Source of the DNA: Chloroflexota bacterium
GTDB taxonomy: Bacteria > Chloroflexota > Anaerolineae > Anaerolineales > Villigracilaceae
DNA length: 46,581 nucleotides
Direction of reading: 5' to 3'
Assembly (NCBI GenBank): GCA_013388795.1
Contig: JACAEP010000039.1
Coordinates: 1-46,581, forward strand
Below are positions 34,249-42,161 of the stretch, in pieces. A program made the position numbers and the translations under genes. The notes beneath the pieces are model-generated. The model made no database searches. It was given only the letters and a program-made list of their open reading frames with translations, and was not told where the DNA came from. Position 1 is the first letter of the stretch. Each line of letters begins with the position of its first letter.

Positions 34249-35805
34249 TTAATGTCTATTTTTTTCAAGCTGCGTGAGCCATTGCAACGGACGCCCCCAG
34301 CGAGCGCGCTCTCGAACAACAGTCTGCCCGCGCTTGGGCTTCTCCCATTTGGGTCCGGTTGGGCCTGATTCCTCGCTTAACAAACTTTTCACCCCCCACA
34401 ATCCTTTATATTGTACCCATCCCGGTTCGGAATTCAAGAGGACACATTGCCATTCCTTCACTGGCGGCAGGGATACCCTCCGATCGGACATGATCCGCTT
34501 CAAATAACTGGAGGACTTAAGCATCGGCTCCTTCAAATTTCTCCCTTGAAAGCCAATTCGCAAGCCATCGCCTGTGGCGATCTCCATCGGCAAACGCACG
34601 ATGAAATGGTCCGTTTCATCACGCAGATCATCGAAGACATGCTCCTCAAAAAGATGTTGTCCCATAAGGCGCATTTCTTCCAGCGCAATATGACGCGCCT
34701 TTTGGCTTGGGTTAAACAAAAGGAAAAGATAGTGGATCAAACCATCGAACCAGAAAAGGAAGCGCTGCAGTCGCCCGGGTTTGTACATAGAAGGCGAGCG
34801 GATGACATCCGGTTTGCTGTAATTGGCATGCGAGCCCAATGCCGCATAAACAACGGGGTGTGTCGTCTCATTGCCACCCGAGTCTTGAGCCTTGATCATC
34901 TTGTCCCAGCTCTCGATATTCCCTGCCCCATGTTGGGAAAGCAAAACAGAATGCGGCGCGTCATTCTTCAAATAGACCGCCACCATTTCCCAATCCCCTT
35001 CGTGATGATTGAACCCATTGGCGGCGAGCCGCCAGTCATTGAAGGCATAAAAGAAATGATACTGCAACGCAGTCCATTGATCTCCCGCTTCATCGGTTTC
35101 TCGAAGCACCCGCCCATAATAGACCGGCTGCTTATGCTCTCTCAGGATCTCGCCATATAACTTTCCCGATTCCACTGCGATCCGCTCGGTGGATTGCGAA
35201 AGCATGTCCATGACCAGACCGGGACCTTCCGGCAGGATTTGTTCGACGATAAATTTCAACAAACGCATCAGCAGATAGAAAAGAGCAAGGATGTAAATCG
35301 GCAGCAGAATAAAGTACTCCACTTCGATACTAATTCCAGGGATCGGCCGAAGGAAGAACCAGACTGGAGCCGTGCTCAGCGAAACAAAGGCCAAAACAGC
35401 CAGCATGGCGGGGATGATGCGTAAACGAATCGGCGACGCCAGCATGAACAAGACCAAGGCCGCCAAGAAGGACGCGCTGCCTGCCGCCTCAATGCCGGCC
35501 AGCCCAAGCGCGACCCAACCGGCAGCCAAAGCGATCCCCGAGCCAATGCCCCACCACCACCAGGCGTCAAAATCATACAAAGGTTTATTCACGAACCGCA
35601 AAAAGAATTCGTGGCTTTCCAACCTGCCAATTTTTTCAGCCAGCGGTTCATTCAAATGACCGAGCAATTCTGCAGCCCCGCTCGGCCCGCTTGGAAAGAG
35701 CATACATTTTTCGAGGTACGGCTCCACCGCCATTGGAAAAAAACGTTCACTTTTGGCAAAGCGCAAAACAGGCTCGTATTTTTTCAGTAATTCCAAGTCA
35801 TCCAT
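34249..35805 (-). CDS. VPS62-domain-like membrane-associated protein
   Basis: A 518-residue protein with about three to four membrane segments in the middle (roughly residues 85-185, e.g. WWWGIGSGIALAAGWVALGL) and a C-terminal domain. That domain carries FNHHEGDWEMVAVYL, VLLSQHG and HPVVYAALGSHANYSKPDV. This trio of motifs, HxGDWE, SQHG and GSHAxY, is the hallmark of VPS62-related proteins, whose chemistry in bacteria is unknown. The start at 35805 (MDDLELLKKY) is chosen because GAGG lies 5 nt upstream; the longer frame overlaps the divergent galK. It precedes the 303-aa membrane gene. Confidence 0.75.
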   Translation of the reverse strand: MDDLELLKKYEPVLRFAKSERFFPMAVEPYLEKCMLFPSGPSGAAELLGHLNEPLAEKIGRLESHEFFLRFVNKPLYDFDAWWWWGIGSGIALAAGWVALGLAGIEAAGSASFLAALVLFMLASPIRLRIIPAMLAVLAFVSLSTAPVWFFLRPIPGISIEVEYFILLPIYILALFYLLMRLLKFIVEQILPEGPGLVMDMLSQSTERIAVESGKLYGEILREHKQPVYYGRVLRETDEAGDQWTALQYHFFYAFNDWRLAANGFNHHEGDWEMVAVYLKNDAPHSVLLSQHGAGNIESWDKMIKAQDSGGNETTHPVVYAALGSHANYSKPDVIRSPSMYKPGRLQRFLFWFDGLIHYLFLLFNPSQKARHIALEEMRLMGQHLFEEHVFDDLRDETDHFIVRLPMEIATGDGLRIGFQGRNLKEPMLKSSSYLKRIMSDRRVSLPPVKEWQCVLLNSEPGWVQYKGLWGVKSLLSEESGPTGPKWEKPKRGQTVVRERARWGRPLQWLTQLEKNRH

Positions 35806-35818
35806 GAAGCCTCTATGG

Positions 35819-35824
35819 TATAAA
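35819..35824 (+). promoter_or_regulatory. -10 box 6 nt before the galK ATG
   Basis: TATAAA ends 6 nt before the ATG at 35831. There is no Shine-Dalgarno in the 25 bp between galK and the divergent gene, so the message may be leaderless. No -35 was found at proper spacing. Confidence 0.45.
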
Positions 35825-35830
35825 CGCAAT

Positions 35831-36967
35831 ATGAACCCAAATGATCTTATCCATTCATTCGAATCCCATTTTAACGCCAAACCGGTTTTCATTGCACACG
35901 CGCCTGGAAGAGTAAACTTGATTGGCGAACACACAGACTACAATGATGGGTTTGTGCTGCCTATGGCCATTGACCGTGGGGTCTGGCTGGCGCTTCGTCC
36001 ACGTCAAGACGGAAAAGTCCGCATCTTCTCTCTAGACCTTGAAACTGAGTCGGAGTTTGAAATATATTCTCTTCACCGAGAAGGAGGCTGGATCGAGTAT
36101 CCCAAAGGCATTGCCAGCGAGCTCATAAAAGCCGGGTATTCGCTCAAGGGCTTTGATGCGGTCTTGACGGGCAATGTTCCGCGAGGCGCCGGTCTCTCCT
36201 CGTCTGCTGCTGTAGAGTTGGCGACTGCGTGCGCCTTCGCAGCCGCCTCGGGCTTTGAATGGGATGCCCCCCGCATGGCAAGGCTTGCTCAAAAAGCAGA
36301 GAACGAGTGGGTGGGAGTCAACTGCGGCATCATGGATCAAATGGCAAGCGCTGCCTGCAAGGAAGCTCACGCGCTGTTTCTGGATTGCCGTTCACTGGAA
36401 ATTCAACACGCGCCGCTTCCCCAGGATGTTTCAGTCGTGATTCTAGATACATCCACCCGGCGCGGGCTGGTCGATTCCGCATATAACGAGAGGCGCAGTC
36501 AGTGCGAAAAAGCGGCAGATTGGTTGAGGGTAAAGGCATTGAGAGATGTCAGCGTGGAAGAATTTCATAAAAGGAAAACAGGTTTGGACGAAATCACCAT
36601 AAGGCGCGCCCGGCACGTTGTCACGGAGAATGCGCGTGTTTTGGAAGCCCTCGAAGCCATGAAACAAGGGGACGTTAAGCGATTGGGCGAGTTGTTCAAC
36701 GCCAGTCATGAAAGTCTGCGCGATGATTTCGAGGTGACTAATGATGCGCTTAATATCATGGTGGCATGCGCGCGTGAACAACCGGGGTGTTATGGCGCGC
36801 GAATGACAGGCGCAGGATTTGGGGGATGCGCCGTGGCGTTGGTTGAGCGGGAAAAAGCCGAGGCGTTTGCTCAGGATGTTGCCGCCGCATACAGGCACAG
36901 GTGTGACTTGGAGGCGAGCATTTATGTCTGTCAAGCCAGCGCTGGAGCCCGCATCCTCCAGGTCTAA
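35831..36967 (+). CDS. galK: Galactokinase
   Basis: A GHMP-family kinase phosphorylating galactose at C1, the first step of the Leloir pathway. The 378-residue protein shows the galactokinase signature GRVNLIGEHTDYNDGFVLPM, the ATP-binding PRGAGLSSSAAVELATACAF, the NCGIMDQMASA segment with the catalytic Asp, and a C-terminal GARMTGAGFGGCAVALVE. The ATG at 35831 is chosen, since upstream in-frame Met codons fall inside the divergent VPS62-like gene. There are no other gal genes nearby. The stop codon sits in an inverted repeat shared with the convergent ATP-grasp gene. Confidence 0.95.
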   Translation: MNPNDLIHSFESHFNAKPVFIAHAPGRVNLIGEHTDYNDGFVLPMAIDRGVWLALRPRQDGKVRIFSLDLETESEFEIYSLHREGGWIEYPKGIASELIKAGYSLKGFDAVLTGNVPRGAGLSSSAAVELATACAFAAASGFEWDAPRMARLAQKAENEWVGVNCGIMDQMASAACKEAHALFLDCRSLEIQHAPLPQDVSVVILDTSTRRGLVDSAYNERRSQCEKAADWLRVKALRDVSVEEFHKRKTGLDEITIRRARHVVTENARVLEALEAMKQGDVKRLGELFNASHESLRDDFEVTNDALNIMVACAREQPGCYGARMTGAGFGGCAVALVEREKAEAFAQDVAAAYRHRCDLEASIYVCQASAGARILQV

Positions 36968-37005
36968 TCAAAACGGGACACATGGCTGTGCCCCGTTTTG
37001 ATTAG
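36964..37005. terminator. Inverted repeat/bidirectional terminator shared by galK and the ATP-grasp gene
   Basis: CTAATCAAAACGGG (36964-36977) pairs perfectly with CCCGTTTTGATTAG (36992-37005), with a CAC/GTG extension. Both convergent genes end with a TAA inside this repeat. T-runs lie within the stem arms. Confidence 0.65.
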
Positions 37006-38027
37006 GTGTATGCCATTTGCTCGACTGGCACACGTTCGCGTTTGCGCTGCTGGCGTTTGATGATGCGCTCGGCGGCGATGCGGGTTTGTCGATGAAGGGC
37101 GTTGCTGACAATCAGCTTCATGAACTTGGCGTGATTGGTCTTTGGGTCGTTAAGCAATGAAAAATCGGCGGAACCCGGTTCATGTGGAGGGTAAAAAATA
37201 CCGCAGTTGGGGTTGATCTCGAGCATGTGGATGATGCCATCGGCACCCATGCGGTAATCACAGCGCGCGTAACCGTTGCCGCCCAATTCTTTAAAAACCC
37301 GCGCGGTTTGTTCGCGCAGGGTCTTTTCAATGCGCGGGTCGGTTACCACTGCCACAGACATCTTTTCGTAATCGACCCATTTCATGTCGTAATGCTTGAA
37401 GGACTCACCCGCAGGGAAGATGAATTCAACCGGGGTGAAGGTGAAGGGCTTGTTGGGGTTTTCCACGTTCTCGGCGATCAGACAAGTGAACTCGCGCCCT
37501 TCGATGAATTCTTCAATGAGGGCGCGTCCAAATTCTGCGATCTCAAGCTTCAACTGTTCGCGCAGTTCTTCAAGGGTTTCCACGCGCGAACTGCGGCGGA
37601 TGCCAACGCTGGCATATCCATGCGGAGGCTTGACCAGCATGGGGAATTTGAGACGCCTGGCAATCTTCTCCGCATCTTCCATGCGGCTGGCAAACATCCA
37701 ATTGGGCGTGGGGACAGAGACGCGTTTGGCGGCGTTCTTCATTTCATCACGAGTAGGGTCAAAGAATTTCGAATCGGCTCCGGTAAATGCCGCATTGTAT
37801 TTTTCAAGCGCCTTGACTAGGGCAATTCCTGAAAGCGCGTCGTCGGGTGTGCCGTCACACAGGTTGACAAAGACCTCCACGCCTTCATCCATCAACTGTT
37901 TGATCTGTTTCTCTACTTGTGTTGGCTCCACATGATGCTGCTTCCAACGATAGCCGTTCATGTAAGGTGAAGGATCGTATGGAATATCGTTGTCATCAGG
38001 TGTGCTTGTCAGTACGCAGATATACAT
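37002..38027 (-). CDS. D-Ala-D-Ala-ligase-like ATP-grasp protein
   Basis: A 341-residue ATP-grasp ligase resembling Ddl but clearly not a twin of the cluster ddl. The N-terminal domain has VEVFVNLCDGTPDDALSGIAL; the ATP-grasp core reads PMLVKPPHGYASVGIRRSS, ALIEEFIEGREFTCLI and the metal-binding end HMLEINPNCGIFYPPHEPGS. It lacks the HGxxGEDGxxQ motif of true Ddl. The C-terminus is a basic extension (IIKRQQRKRERVPVEQMA). The reaction is likely formation of an amide or peptide bond with ADP release, but the substrates are unknown. AAAGGAAA precedes the ATG. It stands alone. Confidence 0.8.
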   Translation of the reverse strand: MYICVLTSTPDDNDIPYDPSPYMNGYRWKQHHVEPTQVEKQIKQLMDEGVEVFVNLCDGTPDDALSGIALVKALEKYNAAFTGADSKFFDPTRDEMKNAAKRVSVPTPNWMFASRMEDAEKIARRLKFPMLVKPPHGYASVGIRRSSRVETLEELREQLKLEIAEFGRALIEEFIEGREFTCLIAENVENPNKPFTFTPVEFIFPAGESFKHYDMKWVDYEKMSVAVVTDPRIEKTLREQTARVFKELGGNGYARCDYRMGADGIIHMLEINPNCGIFYPPHEPGSADFSLLNDPKTNHAKFMKLIVSNALHRQTRIAAERIIKRQQRKRERVPVEQMAYT

Positions 38028-38085
38028 GATATTTCCTTTATGCTCTCTCTTATTTCGATTTTTGTTGCCGCATCATTTTGTATTC

Positions 38086-38113
38086 ATTATCTTGTCAATG
38101 CAATATAAAACAA
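38086..38113 (-). promoter_or_regulatory. Possible promoter of the ATP-grasp gene
   Basis: On the - strand TTGTTT (38113-38108) and GATAAT (38091-38086) are 16 bp apart, about 60 nt upstream of the ATG. The region is AT-rich, so chance matches are likely. Confidence 0.35.
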
Positions 38114-38250
38114 TAACATTGACGCATAAATATTATATGATTATTTTATACAACAATTGTTTTATGTAAAGGTTTTGGAACATGCATTTATCTTAAAATA
38201 TTTATTTATTGATTTATCATAGCCCGTGAACAGCCCGATAATTCTATTAA
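38114..38250. other. AT-rich intergenic stretch, no gene seen
   Basis: Part of the 361-bp gap between the ATP-grasp gene start (38027) and the end of the efflux operon (38389). It has many A/T runs and stop codons in all frames. I see no RNA gene or conserved element here. Confidence 0.6.
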
Positions 38251-38295
38251 GGTTTTTAAGGTTTTTAAGGTTTTTAAGGTTATTAACGTTTTTAA
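38251..38295. repeat. Five tandem 9-bp repeats (GGTTTTTAA)
   Basis: Three exact GGTTTTTAA units (38251-38277) are followed by GGTTATTAA and CGTTTTTAA. The array lies in the gap between the ATP-grasp gene and the efflux operon. The function is unknown. Confidence 0.85.
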
Positions 38296-38334
38296 GGCAG
38301 ACATTGGGAGCAAACACATAACCCGGCAGATTAA

Positions 38335-38366
38335 ACGACAACTCCCCATCAAGATGGAGAGTTGGG
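38335..38366 (-). terminator. Putative terminator of the efflux operon
   Basis: On the - strand CAACTCTCCATC (38364-38353) pairs with GATGGGGAGTTG (38350-38339) with one U-G wobble around a 2-nt loop. On the + strand the wobble becomes a C-A mismatch, which suggests it works on the - strand. The T tail is weak. Confidence 0.5.
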
Positions 38367-38388
38367 TTGAAAGCCGGAACCGCGTTTT

Positions 38389-39207
38389 TTACTTTATTTC
38401 AATTTCCACTTCAGCGCTCATGCCCCACAACAATCCTTCCAGTTGTTCATCCAGTTCGATCGCCACGGGATAGACCGCATCGCCGCCCATCGTTTCGGAG
38501 ATCGGTGAAATGCGTATCACGCTGCCTGTCACGGTCACATCCATGGCTTCGATATACACCCGCGCGCGCTGCCCCACGTTTACACGCGCAATATCCCGTT
38601 CGCTTAAGTCGGTCGTTGTGATCTGAAGGTTTTTCAAATCGGCCAGTGTGACAACAACTTGATTAACCTGCGCCAATTCACCGGGAATCGCGGCAATATC
38701 CACAACCGTTCCATCAAAAGGAGCCGATAACGACGCCTGGGCAAGGTTTGCAAGCGCAGAATCCCACGCGGCTTTAGATTGATCGGCTAGCGCTTGCGCC
38801 TTAAGATACACTTCGCGCGGCAGGCTGTACCAACTCTTCTTGCCGGTATCCGGGTCAACATAGAGAACCTTATCCGCTTTTTGCAATTCGGCATACTGGC
38901 TTCTTGCCTTGTAATCGGCTTCAGCAGAAATAACAGCATATTCAAGGTCAGGCACATTCAGGGTCATCAAAAGATCGCCCGCCTGAACAAAATCCCCTTC
39001 CTTCACAGGGATCTCTTTAACGAGAGCCGATACGGTAAATCCCAACTGTGAGATTTGAACGGGTTCAACTTCTGCAGAAGCGATTACCACATCGGGAGAT
39101 TGCACGGAGGCCGTCTCGGTCGGGGCAGGCGCCTGTGTGGCGGTGGCAGGCAATGGACTCGAACAGGCGCTCAATATCAGCGCGCCAAAGAACGCCAAAC
39201 GTTTCAT
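38389..39207 (-). CDS. Efflux adaptor lipoprotein (HlyD/RND-type) 2
   Basis: A 272-residue membrane fusion or adaptor protein. The start at 39207 gives MKRLAFFGALILSACSS with a lipobox (LSAC), so the protein is probably lipid-anchored outside the membrane. It has a biotinyl-lipoyl half (VKEGDFVQAGDLLMTLNVPD), a helical hairpin (residues about 90-160) and the second lipoyl half (LSAPFDGTVVDIAAIPGELA), followed by a beta-barrel domain with VNVGQRARVYIEAMDV. It resembles its upstream neighbour closely enough that they may be paralogues, and ends with the same SAEVEIE(I)K-type tail. Last gene of the TetR-ABC operon. Confidence 0.87.
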   Translation of the reverse strand: MKRLAFFGALILSACSSPLPATATQAPAPTETASVQSPDVVIASAEVEPVQISQLGFTVSALVKEIPVKEGDFVQAGDLLMTLNVPDLEYAVISAEADYKARSQYAELQKADKVLYVDPDTGKKSWYSLPREVYLKAQALADQSKAAWDSALANLAQASLSAPFDGTVVDIAAIPGELAQVNQVVVTLADLKNLQITTTDLSERDIARVNVGQRARVYIEAMDVTVTGSVIRISPISETMGGDAVYPVAIELDEQLEGLLWGMSAEVEIEIK

Positions 39208-39214
39208 CGCCGCC

Positions 39215-40051
39215 TCACTCGGTATCAATCTCAACATCCGCGCTCATGCCCCACAAGAGACCGGCAGGCTGTTGATTGAGCTCGATGGTCACTTTATACA
39301 CCACATCACCGCCGAGTTCAGAGGAGACGCGCGCCACATCCACAACCTTGCCGGTAAATTCTTCACCCAGGGCTTCAATGAACACCGTCGCCGATTGACC
39401 AACGCCGACGCGCGTTACATCGCGTTCACTTAGATCGATGGTTTCGATCTGATACTTCGACAAGTCGCCAAGCACCATAACAACCTGCCCAGGGGCGACA
39501 GTTTCATACGGGGCGATGTCAACCGAAATAACCGTGCCGGCAAAGGGCGCCGCAAGATTCGCTTGCGCTGCAAGAACCGCTCTGGCTGAGTCGAGCAATG
39601 CCTGAGCTTTAACCACATCATTTTCAGCGACTTCAATGTGCTTCTGTGAAGGACCGCATCCCTCGCCGCGGCAGCCTGCATTCCGAATCAAGTATTCAAG
39701 GTTGATCTGCGCATACGCCAGGTTTGCCTCCGCCTCTCGAACCCGCGCCTCAAGAATGGACGTATCCAGCTGCACCAGCACATCCCCGGCATGGACCGTA
39801 TCTCCCGCTTGCGCATTGACGGTTGTTACGCGACCGATGCTTGTGAACGATAATCGCGCAGTTTGCACAGGCACAACGATAGCCGAAGCGGCAACAGAGT
39901 CTCGGCCCGAAGATGGACTATCACTTGCAGGTTGAGACGAAACGCCCGCCTCCAACACGACGGTGGGAATGGCTTCTGTTTCTGCAGCCTGCCCGCACGC
40001 CGACAATAAGATCGCCAATATACTCACAACGACAAAAAAAACTTTCTTCAT
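39215..40051 (-). CDS. Efflux adaptor lipoprotein (HlyD/RND-type) 1
   Basis: A 278-residue adaptor with signal peptide and lipobox: KKVFFVVVSILAILLSACG. The domains follow the adaptor order: a lipoyl half (VNAQAGDTVHAGDVLVQLDTS), a helical hairpin, the second lipoyl half (NLAAPFAGTVISVDIAPYET) and a barrel domain (VGVGQSATVFIEALGEEF). It ends GLLWGMSADVEIDTE, like the next gene. The start at 40051 (MKKVFF) is preferred to an upstream in-frame Met. It lies 7 bp from the second adaptor. Together with the ABC genes it probably forms a MacA/B-like tripartite export system. Confidence 0.87.
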   Translation of the reverse strand: MKKVFFVVVSILAILLSACGQAAETEAIPTVVLEAGVSSQPASDSPSSGRDSVAASAIVVPVQTARLSFTSIGRVTTVNAQAGDTVHAGDVLVQLDTSILEARVREAEANLAYAQINLEYLIRNAGCRGEGCGPSQKHIEVAENDVVKAQALLDSARAVLAAQANLAAPFAGTVISVDIAPYETVAPGQVVMVLGDLSKYQIETIDLSERDVTRVGVGQSATVFIEALGEEFTGKVVDVARVSSELGGDVVYKVTIELNQQPAGLLWGMSADVEIDTE

Positions 40052-40143
40052 TATTATTACTTTCTCCAAAACTGTGTAATCCTTAGTGCTTAAGAGTGTA
40101 TCACATTGCAAAGTTTTTGCAAAGGTTTTGTCTAATAAACCCG

Positions 40144-40827
40144 CTATCCGTTTGCATCCTTGACAATTGCACCATCTTCCAGAGTCACCACACGCGAGGC
40201 ATACCGGATAACGCGCGGGTCGTGGGTGGCAAAGACAAAGGTCGTTCTGGTTTCCTTGTTTAATCGCTTCATGAGTTCCATCACCTGTTCCCCATTTTCA
40301 GTATCAAGATTAGCAGTGGGCTCATCGGCAAGAATCAACTTGGGAGCAGCCGCAAGCGCCCGGGCGACAGCGACGCGTTGTTGTTGTCCGCCAGAGAGTT
40401 GATCGGGGCGGTGATGGGCGCGCCCGGTCATGCCCACGGCGTTGAGCAGGTCCATCACGCGCTCCTTGCGCTGCGCCGAAGATTTGCCATTCAACAAAAG
40501 CGGCATTTCCACATTCTCATACGCTGTAAGAGTTGGGATGAGCGCAAAAAATTGAAATACAAATCCAATTGTCCCTTTACGCAAATCAGCGCGCTGATTG
40601 CGATTCAGGCTGCTAGTTTCCTTCCCGGCAATGAACACTTTGCCGGCGGAGGGTTTATCCAAACAACCGATCAATTGCAGCAATGTCGTTTTCCCTGAGC
40701 CGGAAGGTCCTACAAGCGAGGTAAACTCGCCATCGTTAATGGTCAAACTAACACCGTTCAAGGCGCGGGTTTCCACTTCACCGATCTTATAAACTCGGGT
40801 GACGCCTGTTAATTTTGCAACTTCCAT
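40144..40827 (-). CDS. ABC transporter ATP-binding protein (MacB/LolD type)
   Basis: A 227-residue ATPase with Walker [14 protein letters not shown]-loop [10 protein letters not shown], signature [15 protein letters not shown] and Walker [13 protein letters not shown] followed by the FATHDP H-loop. This arrangement is that of the MacB/LolD/FtsE group that powers mechanotransmission-type ABC systems. The start at 40827 is supported by GGAGG 6 nt upstream. It follows the two FtsX-like permeases and precedes the adaptors in one operon. Confidence 0.94.
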   Translation of the reverse strand: MEVAKLTGVTRVYKIGEVETRALNGVSLTINDGEFTSLVGPSGSGKTTLLQLIGCLDKPSAGKVFIAGKETSSLNRNQRADLRKGTIGFVFQFFALIPTLTAYENVEMPLLLNGKSSAQRKERVMDLLNAVGMTGRAHHRPDQLSGGQQQRVAVARALAAAPKLILADEPTANLDTENGEQVMELMKRLNKETRTTFVFATHDPRVIRYASRVVTLEDGAIVKDANG

Positions 40828-40869
40828 AATAAGCCTCCTTGGCAACACAAGTCTATGGCTTTTTCTACG

Positions 40870-42087
40870 TTATTGCGCCTTATGCAATGCCTCGACAGGT
40901 TCCATGCGGGAGGCAATCCGCGCCGGATACAGCGAAGCGGCTATTGTGATCACAAAAGCGGTCACAATCAGGTTAAGCGCTGAGTCGAGGGGAAGGATGG
41001 TAAAGATACGGTCATTCAGCAGCATGTCACTGCTCATGCCCAGATCGCCAAAGTAAATGCCAACCTTGCCAAAATAAGCCGAGCATGCCCAGCCCATTAA
41101 ACTGCCTGCCGCAACCCCAGCCAATGCCAAAAGAAAGGCTTCTGCCAGAAATAACGCAACAACCTGCCTGCCCTTCATGCCAATGGCGGAGAGGATGCCA
41201 ATCTCACGCGTACGCTCAAACACAGACATCAACAACGTATTGACAATAACCGTGGCGGTAATGCTCAAAATGATCAAGTTGATGATAGCCAGATACGCAT
41301 CCGAAAAATCGTTGACCAGCGTCAGCAACTCATTCATCTCCGTCCAGGTTTCCACCTTGATGCCTTCGCCGTGAAGGGCTGCCTTGACGTCCTCTGCCTG
41401 CTCACGGTCTTTCAACAACACGAAGATCAGGCTGGCATGATTCGTCGCGCCGGAGAATGCCTGCGCCTTTGAAAGCGGCAGGAAGACGATACCTTTATCG
41501 TACGCGGTTGTACCGGTTGTAAAAATACCGCGAACGATAAACTGCTGTTGATCCACACCCCCTTCAGAGGTGTTGATCAACAGGTTGAGCGAATCACCCG
41601 CATTCAAGCCCAGGCTTTTGGCTAATGGAGCGCCAATCACGATCCCTTCACGGTCATCGGCAGTGATGAAATTACCCGCCACCAGATTTCGATAGGGATC
41701 ATTTGCCGCTGAATCCGGGACAACCCCCATGATCTGAACGCCAACAGATTCATCACCCGCCGAGACTATCCCGCTTGCTAATAAACGCGGAGTTGCCACC
41801 TGCACGGCATCCAACGCTTCGATCTGCGCCGCAGCCTGCTCGGGGTTCTCAAGCAGATACTCCCAGGCGACGCTGAGTTTATCCGGGTCATAATCCGCAT
41901 CCTGCACCTGAATGTGACCGGTGTTAAGCCGCAGGGTGGTCTCCATGGAACTGCGCATTTCGCCTTGAAAGAATGCGGCAATGAACATCAACAAGGCCGT
42001 TCCTAATGCCAGCGCCAATGCCGAAAGGAAAGTGCGCCTGCGATGCCTGCCCAAATTACGATACGCCATTTTGAAATAGTTCGCCAT
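40870..42087 (-). CDS. ABC transporter permease, FtsX/MacB-like 2
   Basis: A 405-residue permease with the MacB/LolE layout: an N-terminal helix (FLSALALALGTALLMFIAAFF), a large extracytoplasmic MacB_PCD domain (residues about 40-240), and three C-terminal helices. The last domain has NTLLMSVFERTREIGILSAIG, the hallmark of the FtsX family, and ends SRMEPVEALHKAQ, as these permeases usually do. It shares this architecture with the upstream permease. In the operon it lies between that permease and the ATPase. It probably forms a heterodimer with it. Confidence 0.9.
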   Translation of the reverse strand: MANYFKMAYRNLGRHRRRTFLSALALALGTALLMFIAAFFQGEMRSSMETTLRLNTGHIQVQDADYDPDKLSVAWEYLLENPEQAAAQIEALDAVQVATPRLLASGIVSAGDESVGVQIMGVVPDSAANDPYRNLVAGNFITADDREGIVIGAPLAKSLGLNAGDSLNLLINTSEGGVDQQQFIVRGIFTTGTTAYDKGIVFLPLSKAQAFSGATNHASLIFVLLKDREQAEDVKAALHGEGIKVETWTEMNELLTLVNDFSDAYLAIINLIILSITATVIVNTLLMSVFERTREIGILSAIGMKGRQVVALFLAEAFLLALAGVAAGSLMGWACSAYFGKVGIYFGDLGMSSDMLLNDRIFTILPLDSALNLIVTAFVITIAASLYPARIASRMEPVEALHKAQ

Positions 42088-42161
42088 TGTTTTCTCGCTT
42101 TGCGAATTCTTCCTTTTTTCTTTTTATGGAACGACAGAAGAAGAAAGACGAAAGAAACAGA

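Noticed and set aside
34411-35160. + strand open frame (249 codons) antisense to the VPS62-like gene
   Set aside because: The - strand frame carries the HxGDWE and GSHAxY motifs and a proper ribosome site.
38251-38295. CRISPR or replication-origin iterons
   Set aside because: Units of 9 bp without spacers and no initiator gene nearby; kept only as a tandem repeat.
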